Below are positions 23,688 to 32,297 of a stretch of 34,254 nt of DNA, one piece after another (within the stretch, counting starts at the first letter, position 1; each line of letters starts with the position of its first letter). The position numbers were made by a program, and so were the translations under genes. The notes beneath the pieces are model-generated. The model ran no database searches. It was not told the origin of the DNA and saw only the letters and a list, made by a program, of their open reading frames with translations. The DNA is from Lachnospiraceae bacterium (GTDB taxonomy: Bacteria; Bacillota; Clostridia; Lachnospirales; Lachnospiraceae), in NCBI GenBank assembly GCA_017473905.1, contig JAFUJA010000021.1:1-34254 (forward strand). The letters are read 5' to 3'.

Positions 23688-23714
23688 GAGAGACAGAATG
23701 GAGGAATGAAGCAG

Positions 23715-24197
23715 ATGAGAGAAAGAATTCTGACGATTATTGAGAAGGACAGTCGCATTGATTTAAAAGAGCTGGCGGTTATGCTTGGCAAGGAAGAAAT
23801 TGATGTGGTGAACGAAATCGCCGCCATGGAAAAGGAAGGAATTATCTGCGGATATCATACCCTGATTGACTGGGAAAAGACTTCCATTGAGAAGGTCAGC
23901 GCCCTTATTGAAGTAAGAGTAACACCCCAGAGAGGTCAGGGCTTCGATAATATTGCGGAGCGCATTTACAATTATCCGGAAGTAAATTCCGTATACTTAA
24001 TTTCCGGCGCCTACGATTTGCTTGTTACCCTGGAAGGGAAATCCTTAAAAGAGGTTTCCAATTTTGTTTCCGACAAATTATCCACTTTGGATACGGTTTT
24101 AAGTACTGCCACCCATTTTATCCTGAAGAAATATAAGGACCACGGTACCGTACTTACCCAGAAGAATCTTGACGAAAGGTTGAAATTTACACCATGA
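23715..24197 (+). CDS. Lrp/AsnC-family transcriptional regulator
   Basis: The 160-residue regulator has an N-terminal helix-turn-helix (about residues 1-50, IEKDSRIDLKELAVMLGKEE) and a C-terminal RAM ligand-binding domain (about 65-145, VNSVYLISGAYDLLVTLEG). GGAGG at 23700-23704 sits directly on the ATG at 23706 but 9-10 nt from the ATG at 23715, which decides the start. Its stop overlaps the aminotransferase start by 4 nt. The arrangement matches the AlaR-AlaT (yugG-yugH) pair of Bacillus as I recall it, so control of the next gene by an amino acid is likely. Confidence 0.92.
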   Translation: MRERILTIIEKDSRIDLKELAVMLGKEEIDVVNEIAAMEKEGIICGYHTLIDWEKTSIEKVSALIEVRVTPQRGQGFDNIAERIYNYPEVNSVYLISGAYDLLVTLEGKSLKEVSNFVSDKLSTLDTVLSTATHFILKKYKDHGTVLTQKNLDERLKFTP

Positions 24198-25372
24198 GAA
24201 ATCCGTTAAATGATAAAATCGTAAATGTAAAACCTTCGGGAATCCGTAAGTTTTTTGATATTGTAAGCGAAATGCCGGATGCAATTTCGCTGGGCGTGGG
24301 AGAGCCGGATTTCGATACTCCTTGGCATGTAAGAGACGAAGGTATTTTTTCACTTGAGAAGGGTAAAACCTTTTATACTTCCAACGCAGGTCTGATGGGA
24401 CTGCGTCAGGAGATTTCCGCATACATAAACAGAAGACAGGGCATTACCTATGATCCTGCAAAAGAAATTCTTGTAACCGTGGGCGGTTCCGAGGCAATTG
24501 ACGTGGCTTTGCGTTGTATGTTAAACCCCGGGGAAGAAGTTATCATTCCCCAGCCCTGCTACGTTTCCTATGAGCCTTGCGCGGTAATGGCAGACGGTGT
24601 TCCGGTTATCATTGATTTAAAGCATGAAAATGATTTCCGTCTGACACCGGAAGAACTGGAAGCTGCCATTACGGATAAAACCAAGGTTCTGGTTCTGGCT
24701 TTCCCCAACAATCCTACCGGCGCCATTATGGAGCGTAAGGACCTGGAAGCCATTGCGGAAGTGATTATCAAACATGATATTTATGTTATTTCCGATGAAA
24801 TTTATTCCGAGTTAAGTTACCACGGAGACCATGTTTCCATCGCAACCCTTCCCGGCATGAAGGAGAGAACCATTATGATTAACGGCTTCTCAAAATCCTA
24901 TGCCATGACGGGCTGGCGACTGGGATATGCCTGCGGTCCGGAAGTGATTTTAAAACAGATGATCAAGCTTCATCAGTTCGCGATTATGTGTGCGCCCACT
25001 ACAAGCCAGTATGCAGCCATTGAGGCTTTGCGTAACGGGGATGAGGATGTGGCAGCCATGAGAGAATCCTACAATGAAAGAAGACGTTACTTACTTCATG
25101 TATTCCGTGAAATGGGTCTGGAATGCTTCGAGCCCTTCGGTGCTTTTTATGTGTTCCCCTGTATTAAGGAATTCGGCATGACAAGCGATGAGTTTGCCAT
25201 CCGCTTCCTTGAGGAAGAAAAGGTTGCGGTTGTTCCGGGCACTGCGTTTGGCGACAGCGGAGAGGGATTCCTGCGAATTTCCTATGCATATTCCCTGGAT
25301 AATTTAAAAGAAGCCCTTGGAAGAATGAAGCGTTTTATTACAAGACTTCGTGAAGAAAAGGATAAAAACTGA
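24194..25372 (+). CDS. PLP-dependent class I/II aminotransferase (AlaT/AspC-like)
   Basis: The 392-residue fold-type I aminotransferase has the SLGVGEPDFDTP entry motif, TVGGSEAIDVALR for cofactor phosphate contact, FPNNPTGA, ISDEIYSELSY (Asp to the pyridine nitrogen) and NGFSKSYAMTGWRLGY with Schiff-base Lys234. A substrate-binding Arg lies in GFLRISYA. It transfers amino groups between amino and keto acids; coupling to the Lrp gene suggests alanine or aspartate as substrate, by analogy with AlaT. The start ATGA overlaps the regulator stop. Confidence 0.93.
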   Translation: MRNPLNDKIVNVKPSGIRKFFDIVSEMPDAISLGVGEPDFDTPWHVRDEGIFSLEKGKTFYTSNAGLMGLRQEISAYINRRQGITYDPAKEILVTVGGSEAIDVALRCMLNPGEEVIIPQPCYVSYEPCAVMADGVPVIIDLKHENDFRLTPEELEAAITDKTKVLVLAFPNNPTGAIMERKDLEAIAEVIIKHDIYVISDEIYSELSYHGDHVSIATLPGMKERTIMINGFSKSYAMTGWRLGYACGPEVILKQMIKLHQFAIMCAPTTSQYAAIEALRNGDEDVAAMRESYNERRRYLLHVFREMGLECFEPFGAFYVFPCIKEFGMTSDEFAIRFLEEEKVAVVPGTAFGDSGEGFLRISYAYSLDNLKEALGRMKRFITRLREEKDKN

Positions 25373-25376
25373 TTCT

Positions 25377-25871
25377 ATGAATATAATACTTTATCAGCCG
25401 GAAATTCCCGCCAATACAGGAAACATCGGAAGAACCTGTGTCGCAACAAATACGGTTCTGCATCTGATTGAGCCTTTGGGCTTCCGGCTTAACGAAAAAG
25501 AAATCAAAAGAGCAGGTATGGATTACTGGGAACATCTGGATGTCCGCCGTTACGTGAACTTCGAGGAGTTTCTGGAGAAAAATCCCAATGCTACAATCTA
25601 TATGGCAACCACCAAAGCAAAACACTGCTATACGGAGGTTGCTTATAAGCCGGATGATTACATTATGTTCGGTAAGGAAAGCGCAGGCATTCCGGAGGAG
25701 ATACTGGTGGACTACGAAGAAACCTGTATCCGGATTCCCATGCTTCCTGAAATTCGTTCCCTGAATTTATCCAATTCCGTCAGCATCGTTTTATATGAGG
25801 CACTTCGTCAGAACGAGTTTGCCAGTATGCAGATGGAGGGAGAGCTTCATCATCTGAAGTGGAAAGAATAA
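25377..25871 (+). CDS. trmL: tRNA (cytidine/uridine-34 2'-O)-methyltransferase
   Basis: This 164-residue SPOUT enzyme methylates the wobble ribose of tRNA-Leu using SAM. It has the full TrmL signature: MNIILYQPEIPANTGNIGRT at the start, PLGFRL, DYWEHLDV, FGKESAGIPEEIL, and the knot motif RIPMLPEIRSLNLSNSVSIV. The in-frame GTG at 25350 would add nine residues not found in the family, so ATG 25377, 5 nt after the aminotransferase stop, is used. AAAAGGA upstream is somewhat distant. Confidence 0.94.
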   Translation: MNIILYQPEIPANTGNIGRTCVATNTVLHLIEPLGFRLNEKEIKRAGMDYWEHLDVRRYVNFEEFLEKNPNATIYMATTKAKHCYTEVAYKPDDYIMFGKESAGIPEEILVDYEETCIRIPMLPEIRSLNLSNSVSIVLYEALRQNEFASMQMEGELHHLKWKE

Positions 25872-25886
25872 GAAAGGGTAACCGGT

Positions 25887-27176
25887 ATGAAGAAAACGGG
25901 GGAGTTGCGCTGGATGCTTCTTGACAATGCTGCCAAGATTTATCCCGCATCACGAAAAAAAAACTGGATAAGTGTCTTTCGTGTCTCCGTTTCCCTTACG
26001 GAGGAAGTTGACCGTGAGATATTATTACAGGCGTTGAAGGTTACCATTCACCGCTTTCCTTCTATTGCGGCAAAACTGCGCCGCGGTATGTTTTGGTACT
26101 ATCTTGAAGAACTTGAGAACCCTCCTGCCATTCTGGAGGAGGGTCCTTATCCTTTTGTTGGAATCAGCTATTCCGAAATGAAGAAATGCTGTTTCCGCGT
26201 CATCGTCCATCATAAAAGAATTGCCCTTGAGTTTTTCCATGTCGTCACAGACGGAAACGGGGGCCTCACATTTTTAAAATCCCTGACAGCCTATTATATT
26301 TATTTAAAATATGGTGTAAAAATCCCCCCCGGAACGGATATTTTAGATGCTGCAGAGCCTGTAAAAGACGAGGAGCTGGAGGACAGCTTCGTGCGTTTTA
26401 AAGGAAAGGTCACCAATAAGGTAAAAGGAGACAGAGCCTTTCACGTAACGGGAACGAAGGAAGAAGATGATTATTTAAATGTTATCTGCGGCACCCTTCC
26501 CGTGGACCGGGTTTTGGAAGAAGCCAGAAAATACAAGGTCAGCATGACGGTATTTTTATCCGCGGTTATGATTGAATCCCTCATGGAAATTCAGGAGAAA
26601 AAGCAGCCCATTCAGGCATTGCGTAAAACCGTAAACGTGCTGATTCCCGTAAACCTGCGTAATTATTTCGACAGTAAAACCCTGCGTAATTTTGTGCTTT
26701 TTGTCATACCGGGGGTGAATCCTTCCTGGGGCAAATATACCTTCGACGAAATCATATCCCAGGTATATCACCAGATGGGAGGAGAGATTACGGGTAAGCA
26801 TTTTAACACCCGTTTTGCAGGCAATGTAAAAGCGGAGGAGACTCCGGCGATTAAGGTAATTCCTCTTTTTATTAAAAATATGGTACTTCGTTATCTGAGC
26901 CGGAAAAGCGGGGACAGAAACTCCAGCATTTCCCTTTCCAATCTGGGAAATGTGGCGCTTCCCAAGGAGATGGAGCCCTATGTGGAACGCTTTGATTTTA
27001 TCCTTGGTAAACGAGCGGAGTCTTATAACAACTGCGGCGTCATTTCTTACGGCGGAAAGCTCCGCATCAATTTCATCCGCACCATAAAAGAACCGGTGCT
27101 GGAGCAACTGTTTTTTACGAAACTGCGTAAAATGGGAATTCCCATTCATATAGAGAGTAATTCTCGGGGAGAATAA
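25887..27176 (+). CDS. Condensation-fold acyltransferase (alcohol acetyltransferase-like)
   Basis: The 429-residue protein is related to the chloramphenicol acetyltransferase/condensation superfamily. It contains FFHVVTDGNGG with His118, Asp122 and Gly123 of the HxxxDG active site. A second half carries TVNVLIPVNLRNYFDSKTLRNF (channel loop) and SNLGNVALP, equivalent to the DFGWG region. There is no carrier-protein or adenylation domain, so it acts alone or with diffusible acyl-CoA. AAAGGG precedes the ATG. The next gene starts 2 nt after its stop, so the two form a pair. The acceptor is unknown. Confidence 0.82.
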   Translation: MKKTGELRWMLLDNAAKIYPASRKKNWISVFRVSVSLTEEVDREILLQALKVTIHRFPSIAAKLRRGMFWYYLEELENPPAILEEGPYPFVGISYSEMKKCCFRVIVHHKRIALEFFHVVTDGNGGLTFLKSLTAYYIYLKYGVKIPPGTDILDAAEPVKDEELEDSFVRFKGKVTNKVKGDRAFHVTGTKEEDDYLNVICGTLPVDRVLEEARKYKVSMTVFLSAVMIESLMEIQEKKQPIQALRKTVNVLIPVNLRNYFDSKTLRNFVLFVIPGVNPSWGKYTFDEIISQVYHQMGGEITGKHFNTRFAGNVKAEETPAIKVIPLFIKNMVLRYLSRKSGDRNSSISLSNLGNVALPKEMEPYVERFDFILGKRAESYNNCGVISYGGKLRINFIRTIKEPVLEQLFFTKLRKMGIPIHIESNSRGE

Positions 27177-27178
27177 AT

Positions 27179-27895
27179 ATGGCATATTGTGTAAAATGCG
27201 GCGTTGAATTAGCTGCAACGGAAAAAACCTGTCCCCTGTGTAATACACGGGTTATTTTGCCGGAAGAGATGCAGAAGGAAGAGCGTGTGACGGAAATCAT
27301 TCCCATTTTTCCCTATCGGAATGACAGGAACACACCTCATCCCAACAAAAAGCATTTTCTGGAGCTGATTACTTTGATTTTTTTCCTGCCTATTCCGGTG
27401 CTTTTGTTGTGTGACATTAATATTTCCGACGGCATCGTCTGGTCCGGATATGCGGTAGGGGGCATTGTTCTTTTATACGTGTATCTTGTATTTCCCTTCC
27501 TTCCCAAAAGGGCAAACGGCATTTTGTCCGTGGGGGCTGACTGGCTAGCCACGCTTTTTTATCTTTTATATGTAAATTATGCGGTGGGAGGAAGCTGGTT
27601 TATGACCTTCGCCCTGCCACTTGTAAGCTTTATGATGTTTTTTGTCATGGTAATCGTTTTATTCCGGAGATACACCAAGATTACCAATCTGTCCCTGACG
27701 GGAATCAGTCTTCTTTTTACGGGGATGTTTTGCCTGGTAACGGAATTTTTGATTAACTATGCGTTCAAGGTACACGAAACCCTGTACTGGAGTTTTTATC
27801 CCGCATTGTCCCTTGCAATGTGCGCTATTGTGGTGTTTTACATTGACAGAAATGCGACTTTAAAAGAGAAACTCATCAGAAAACTTACTATTTGA
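27179..27895 (+). CDS. Zinc-ribbon polytopic membrane protein (DUF6320-like)
   Basis: The 238-residue protein begins with a zinc ribbon (CVKCG...CPLCN, residues 5-22), then a short linker. About six hydrophobic helices follow (from about residue 60 to 225), ending in a basic tail. I believe this is the DUF6320 family, often found next to condensation-type acyltransferases in Clostridia, as here. It may recruit or assist the acyltransferase at the membrane; this is inference. Its stop codon is part of the -35 of the SRP RNA promoter. Confidence 0.75.
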   Translation: MAYCVKCGVELAATEKTCPLCNTRVILPEEMQKEERVTEIIPIFPYRNDRNTPHPNKKHFLELITLIFFLPIPVLLLCDINISDGIVWSGYAVGGIVLLYVYLVFPFLPKRANGILSVGADWLATLFYLLYVNYAVGGSWFMTFALPLVSFMMFFVMVIVLFRRYTKITNLSLTGISLLFTGMFCLVTEFLINYAFKVHETLYWSFYPALSLAMCAIVVFYIDRNATLKEKLIRKLTI

Positions 27896-27920
27896 CAAGG
27901 AAGTGAAAAATAGGTATACT
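27892..27920 (+). promoter_or_regulatory. Promoter of the SRP RNA gene
   Basis: Consensus TTGACA and TATACT are 17 nt apart. The predicted start is near 27928. The -35 includes the TGA stop of the preceding gene. Confidence 0.85.
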
Positions 27921-27927
27921 CAATATT

Positions 27928-28193
27928 ACCGTGCAGCCGGGGCGTTAGCGGTGCCCTGTACCCACATCGCTTTAGTGGGGGTGATGTTGAACAGAGGTCT
28001 TTGGCCGTTATAGCCGCCCTGTGCAAGTGACGTTGAAGCTTGGGTCTTACGCGACGAAAATCTACGAACCGTGTCAGGTTGGGAACAAAGCAGCACTAAG
28101 TAGAACCTTTCGGGTGCCGTGAGGCTACCTGAGCCTAGTTAACTGTGCAGGTAACGTGTAGCGGTGCCAACCGACGGGATACGCACGGTTTTT
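27928..28193 (+). ncRNA. ffs: Signal recognition particle RNA, large bacterial type
   Basis: This RNA of about 266 nt forms the core of SRP with Ffh and guides membrane protein targeting. Domain IV is clear at about 28071-28100: GTGTCAGGT, a GGGAAC tetraloop stem and AAGCAGCACTAAG. The 5' part (GGGGCGTTAGCGGTGCCCTGTACCC) fits the Alu-domain UGU motifs of Bacillus/Clostridium scRNA. ACCGTGC at 27928-27934 pairs with GCACGGT at 28183-28189, closing the molecule. The T run after it ends transcription. Confidence 0.93.
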
Positions 28194-28202
28194 ATATGCG
28201 CA

Positions 28203-28249
28203 CCTCGCGGAGGGGAAAAGAATTGCTTCGCAATACCGCTCGGGCGGGT
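28203..28249 (+). promoter_or_regulatory. Three short hairpins between SRP RNA and pgeF
   Basis: CCTC-GCG-GAGG (28203-28213), ATTGC-TTC-GCAAT (28222-28234) and CCGC-TCGG-GCGG (28236-28247) follow one another in G+C-rich sequence. They may form a structured leader of pgeF or a processed 3' trailer. No known RNA family recognised. Confidence 0.35.
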
Positions 28250-28270
28250 CGAATATTAAGGGGAATCACA

Positions 28271-29101
28271 ATGCAGCAGAATTTTTATGGGGAAGTATTG
28301 TATTATACTTTTCCGGAATTTGAACAGTATAAAGACCTGATTCACGGCTTCTCATCCAGAGAAGGCGGCGTCAGCCGGGGATTTTTTTCTACCATGAACA
28401 TGGGGGTTCACACCGGTGACGACAGAGAGAACATTCTGGAGAATTACTCCATTTTCTGCGATACGCTGGGGGTGGATGTAAATCAGGTGGTACTTGCGCC
28501 TCTTTCCCACGGAGATACAATCCGGAACGTGACAAAGGATGATGCGGGAAGCGGCCTTTGCAAACCTTTTATGTTTGAGGAAACCGACGGACTTCTGACG
28601 GATGTTCCGGGGCTGGTTCTTACCGCAACATTTGCGGACTGTGTGCCGGTATTTTTTTATGATCCCGTTAAAAAAGTAGCGGGAATTGCCCATTCCGGCT
28701 GGCGCGGAACCGTAAAAGAAATTGCAGGCAAAATGGTTGAACGAATGCAGGCCGACTACGGCTGCGATACAAAAAATATACATGTGGGCATCGGCCCCTC
28801 CATCGGCATGTGCTGCTTCGAAGTGTCGGAGGATGTTTTTTATGATTTTACGGAGCTTACTTACCTGGAGGACGGATGGTACTTCGACAAGGACAACGGC
28901 CATTATGACATTGATTTGTGGCGTGTCATCTGGGCAACCCTGACTGACAGGGGAATCCTTCCAGAGAATATTGCCATTTCCGGCATCTGCACCTGCTGCA
29001 ACAGCAGCCTTTTATTCTCCCATCGGGCAACCAAGGGAAGGAGAGGTACCATGGCAGGCATGATTTCCATAAAAGAACCGGCAAAGAAGGAAAGTTTATA
29101 G
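28271..29101 (+). CDS. pgeF: Peptidoglycan editing factor PgeF (YfiH/laccase-domain)
   Basis: The 276-residue multicopper-oxidoreductase-like protein of the YfiH family removes wrongly incorporated amino acids from wall precursors in E. coli; some homologues show purine nucleoside activity. Hallmarks are SSREGGVSRGFFSTMN, the metal ligands in TATFADCVPVFFYDP and AHSGWRGTVKEIAG, GPSIGMCCFEV, and ISGICTCCNSSLLFSHRA near the end. AAGGGGA lies 7-8 nt before ATG 28271. The longer frame from 28145 would run through SRP RNA and is rejected. Confidence 0.92.
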   Translation: MQQNFYGEVLYYTFPEFEQYKDLIHGFSSREGGVSRGFFSTMNMGVHTGDDRENILENYSIFCDTLGVDVNQVVLAPLSHGDTIRNVTKDDAGSGLCKPFMFEETDGLLTDVPGLVLTATFADCVPVFFYDPVKKVAGIAHSGWRGTVKEIAGKMVERMQADYGCDTKNIHVGIGPSIGMCCFEVSEDVFYDFTELTYLEDGWYFDKDNGHYDIDLWRVIWATLTDRGILPENIAISGICTCCNSSLLFSHRATKGRRGTMAGMISIKEPAKKESL

Positions 29102-29138
29102 GGAATCATAATTTCACTCTTTATTATCCCGTGAAATG

Positions 29139-29147
29139 TGTTAAAAT
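29139..29147 (+). promoter_or_regulatory. Extended -10 promoter of metG
   Basis: TG-T-TAAAAT fits an extended -10. TTTATT 16 nt upstream is a poor -35. A weak ATTTCAC/GTGAAAT stem (29111-29137) lies just before it. No T-box leader fits. Confidence 0.4.
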
Positions 29148-29206
29148 GGTAAGGAATTCAAAATAAAGATTAAATGAAATGACCTGAATATAAACGGAGG
29201 TACACT

Positions 29207-31177
29207 ATGAGCAACAAAGGAAAGTATTATATTACAACGGCGATTGCCTATACATCAGGCAAACCTCATATCGGCAACAGCTATGAAATCGTGCTGGCTG
29301 ACAGTATTGCCCGTTTTAAAAGAAAAGAAGGCTATGATGTTTTCTTCCAGACGGGAACCGACGAGCACGGTCAGAAAATAGAATTAAAAGCAAAAGACGC
29401 AGGCATCACTCCCCAGGAATTTGTTGACGGCGTTGCGGGAGAAATCCGCAGAATCTGGGATTTGATGGATACTTCCTACGATAAATTTATCCGTACCACA
29501 GATGATTATCATGAGAAGCAGGTACAGAAGATTTTTAAGAAATTATATGACCAGGGAGACATTTATAAAAGCTCCTACGAAGGTCTTTACTGTACCCCCT
29601 GTGAGTCCTTCTGGACAGAGTCCCAGCTTGTGGACGGCAAGTGTCCGGACTGCGGACGTGAAGTAAAAGCAGCGAAGGAGGAGGCATATTTCTTCAAAAT
29701 GAGCAAATATGCAGACCGCCTCATTGAGCATATCAATACACATCCTGAATTTATTCAGCCCGTATCCCGTAAAAACGAAATGATGAACAATTTCCTTTTA
29801 CCCGGATTACAGGATTTGTGTGTATCAAGAACTTCTTTTAAATGGGGTATTCCCGTAGAATTTGATGACAAGCATGTGGTTTATGTATGGTTGGATGCAC
29901 TTACCAACTACATTACCGGTATCGGCTATGATGCAGACGGAAACCACGGAGAAGCTTACGGCAAAAACTGGCCTGCAGACTTGCACTTAATCGGTAAGGA
30001 CATTATCCGTTTCCATACCATTTACTGGCCTATCTTCCTGATGGCGCTGGGCGAGGAACTTCCCAAGCAGGTATTCGGTCATCCCTGGCTTCTTCAGGGC
30101 GACGGTAAGATGAGTAAATCCAAAGGAAACGTGCTTTATGCAGATGATTTGGTAGACTTTTTCGGTGTAGATGCGGTTCGTTATTTTGTACTTCATGAAA
30201 TGCCCTTCGAAAACGACGGTGTGATTTCATGGGAGCTTCTGGTGGAACGTATCAATTCCGATCTTGCCAATACGCTTGGTAACCTTGTAAACAGAACCAT
30301 TTCCATGAGCAACAAATATTTCGACGGTGTTGTATGTGACAAGGGAGTGACAGAGCCTGTTGATGAGGACTTAAAGAAATGTGCAACAGAAACCCTGGAT
30401 AAGGTTTTAGCTAAAATGGAAACTCTTCATGTGGCAGATGCCATGACGGAGATTTTTGCATTATTCAAACGTTGCAACAAATATATCGACGAAACGGAAC
30501 CCTGGGTACTTGCCAAGGACGAAGCCAAGAAGGACCGTCTTGCCACTGTTTTATATAACTTAACAGAAGGCATTATCATGGGCGCTTCCCTTTTGGAAAG
30601 CTACCTTCCCGGAACCGCTGCAAAGATTGCGGCTCAGTTAAATACGGAAATCCGCAGTTTTGATGAATTAAAAACCTTCGGTTTATATCCCGGCGGCAAT
30701 AAGGTAACCGACAAGCCTGAAATCCTTTTTGCAAGACTTGATGTAAAAGAGGTTGTGGAGAAGGCGGAAGCAATGTTTGCATCACGTCAGGCGGAAGCGG
30801 CACCCGCAGAAGAAAAGATTGAAGAATCTGTGATAGATATTGAAGCAAAAGATGAAATCCTGTATGATGATTTTGCGAAGTTACAGTTCCAGGTAGGCGA
30901 AATCATTGCCTGTGAAGAAGTGAAGAAATCCAAGAAACTTCTTTGCTCACAGGTGCGTATCGGCAGCAGTGTAAAACAGATTGTATCCGGTATTAAGGGT
31001 CATTACGGTGCAGAAGAAATGGTTGGTAAAAAGGTAATGGTTCTTGTGAACTTAAAGCCTGCAACCTTAGCCGGAATTGTTTCCGAAGGCATGCTTCTTT
31101 GTGCTGAAGACGCAGATGGAAATCTTGCATTGATGGCGCCCGAAAAGGATATGCCTGCAGGTGCGGAAATCTGCTAA
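29207..31177 (+). CDS. metG: Methionyl-tRNA synthetase
   Basis: The 656-residue class I enzyme charges tRNA-Met. It has the HIGH-type motif HIGN at residues 21-24, a zinc knuckle (CTPCESFW...CPDCG, about 128-148), KMSKS at 301-305, the anticodon-binding helical domain (about 370-530), an acidic linker, and a C-terminal EMAP-type tRNA-binding domain (about 555-656, KLQFQVGEIIACEEVKKSKKLL). This is the long dimeric form usual in Firmicutes. GGAGG lies 6 nt before the ATG. Confidence 0.97.
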   Translation: MSNKGKYYITTAIAYTSGKPHIGNSYEIVLADSIARFKRKEGYDVFFQTGTDEHGQKIELKAKDAGITPQEFVDGVAGEIRRIWDLMDTSYDKFIRTTDDYHEKQVQKIFKKLYDQGDIYKSSYEGLYCTPCESFWTESQLVDGKCPDCGREVKAAKEEAYFFKMSKYADRLIEHINTHPEFIQPVSRKNEMMNNFLLPGLQDLCVSRTSFKWGIPVEFDDKHVVYVWLDALTNYITGIGYDADGNHGEAYGKNWPADLHLIGKDIIRFHTIYWPIFLMALGEELPKQVFGHPWLLQGDGKMSKSKGNVLYADDLVDFFGVDAVRYFVLHEMPFENDGVISWELLVERINSDLANTLGNLVNRTISMSNKYFDGVVCDKGVTEPVDEDLKKCATETLDKVLAKMETLHVADAMTEIFALFKRCNKYIDETEPWVLAKDEAKKDRLATVLYNLTEGIIMGASLLESYLPGTAAKIAAQLNTEIRSFDELKTFGLYPGGNKVTDKPEILFARLDVKEVVEKAEAMFASRQAEAAPAEEKIEESVIDIEAKDEILYDDFAKLQFQVGEIIACEEVKKSKKLLCSQVRIGSSVKQIVSGIKGHYGAEEMVGKKVMVLVNLKPATLAGIVSEGMLLCAEDADGNLALMAPEKDMPAGAEIC

Positions 31178-31193
31178 AAGAATGTTAGGATAA

Positions 31194-31227
31194 AAGACGC
31201 ACAGCATGAATCGGTGTTGTGCGTCTT
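31194..31227 (+). terminator. Hairpin after metG
   Basis: AAGACGCACA (31194-31203) pairs perfectly with TGTGCGTCTT (31218-31227). No T run follows, so it may stabilise the mRNA end rather than terminate. Confidence 0.45.
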
Positions 31228-31287
31228 ACTGTATAAAGGGGAATCGGATTACGAGGAAGATTTTTATACGGTAAAAGGAGTTTTTAT

Positions 31288-32286
31288 ATGAAAAAATGGT
31301 TGTGTGTATTGCTTACTATGATAACAATTACGGCACTTGCAATGCCGGTATCTGCAACGGAACGGCCCATCGAGGAGACCACCGAAACCGAAGAAACAAC
31401 GGAAACAGAAAGTGACAGCGAAGAAGCTGTAACGGAAACCAAACCTTTCCTCGCTTTGGGTGCAGACCTTACAGAGGAACAGAAGGCTGTGGTTTTATCC
31501 GAGCTTGGAATTGCCGGAGAAGACCTGTCTCAATACAATGTGATTTACATCACCAACGATATGGAACATGAGTATCTGGATGATAAAATAGACAGCAGCC
31601 TGATCGGAACCAGATCCTTATCCAGTGTTCTTGTAAAAGAACAGCCGGCGGGAAGCGGTCTCCGTGTTACCACGAAAAATATCAATTACTGTACCATCAG
31701 CATGTATAAAAATGCATTGATTACTTCCGGTGTGGAAGATGCGGAAATTATTATTGCCGCACCTACATCCATTTCGGGAACCGCAGCTTTAATCGGTGCC
31801 ATGAAAGCCTATGAAAACATGTCCGGCGAAAGCCTTTCTGCAGAGGCACAGGATGTTGCCATGGAAGAACTTGTGGTACTGGGAGAACTGATAAACGGTG
31901 TGGAAGATTCCGAACTCATGGCGGAGTTTCTTGACTACATCAAAGCAGAAGTAATTGCCAAAGGCATTACGGATGAAGAAAGCATCTCAACGGTAATTGA
32001 TGCTGCCCAGGAACAGTTCGGTATTACCCTTTCCGAAGAAAACAAGGATAAAATTATCGAACTGATGGGCAAAATCGGAGAGCTGGACATTGACCCGGGT
32101 AAGCTTTTGGAACAGGCGGGAGATTTGTATGATAAATACGGCGAAACCGTCCTTGCGGAAGCCAAAGAACTGATGGACGAGGTTTTTACGGAGGAAGTAA
32201 AACAATCCATCTGGACTGCCATAAAAGATTTCTTTTCTAATCTCTGGAAGGTGATTTGGGGCAGAATTACCGGAAGTAACGAATAA
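31288..32286 (+). CDS. DUF1002 exported protein
   Basis: The 332-residue secreted protein has a signal peptide ending about AMPVSA (residue 23). A Thr/Glu repeat linker follows (about 27-50), then the DUF1002 domain (about 55-300), with LGADLTEEQKAVVLSELGI, YITNDMEHEYL, NINYCTISMYKNALITSGV and ISGTAALIGAMKAYE. A C-terminal amphipathic stretch rich in Trp and Phe (KDFFSNLWKVIWGRI) may touch the membrane. Function unknown. AAAGGAG precedes the ATG by 8 nt. Confidence 0.88.
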   Translation: MKKWLCVLLTMITITALAMPVSATERPIEETTETEETTETESDSEEAVTETKPFLALGADLTEEQKAVVLSELGIAGEDLSQYNVIYITNDMEHEYLDDKIDSSLIGTRSLSSVLVKEQPAGSGLRVTTKNINYCTISMYKNALITSGVEDAEIIIAAPTSISGTAALIGAMKAYENMSGESLSAEAQDVAMEELVVLGELINGVEDSELMAEFLDYIKAEVIAKGITDEESISTVIDAAQEQFGITLSEENKDKIIELMGKIGELDIDPGKLLEQAGDLYDKYGETVLAEAKELMDEVFTEEVKQSIWTAIKDFFSNLWKVIWGRITGSNE

Positions 32287-32297
32287 GGAGTGATTGC

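Noticed and set aside
27179-27250. Zinc ribbon read as a rubredoxin or DNA-binding finger
   Set aside because: The Cys pairs are at the extreme N-terminus and a polytopic membrane domain follows. This fits the zinc-ribbon membrane proteins of Clostridia better.
28221-28256. tRNA-like fragment (GGGTCGAAT resembling a T-arm)
   Set aside because: No acceptor stem, D-arm or anticodon arm can be built around it.
28145-28270. N-terminal extension of the PgeF frame
   Set aside because: It would translate through the 3' end of the SRP RNA. The ATG at 28271 has a proper ribosome binding site and matches the family start.
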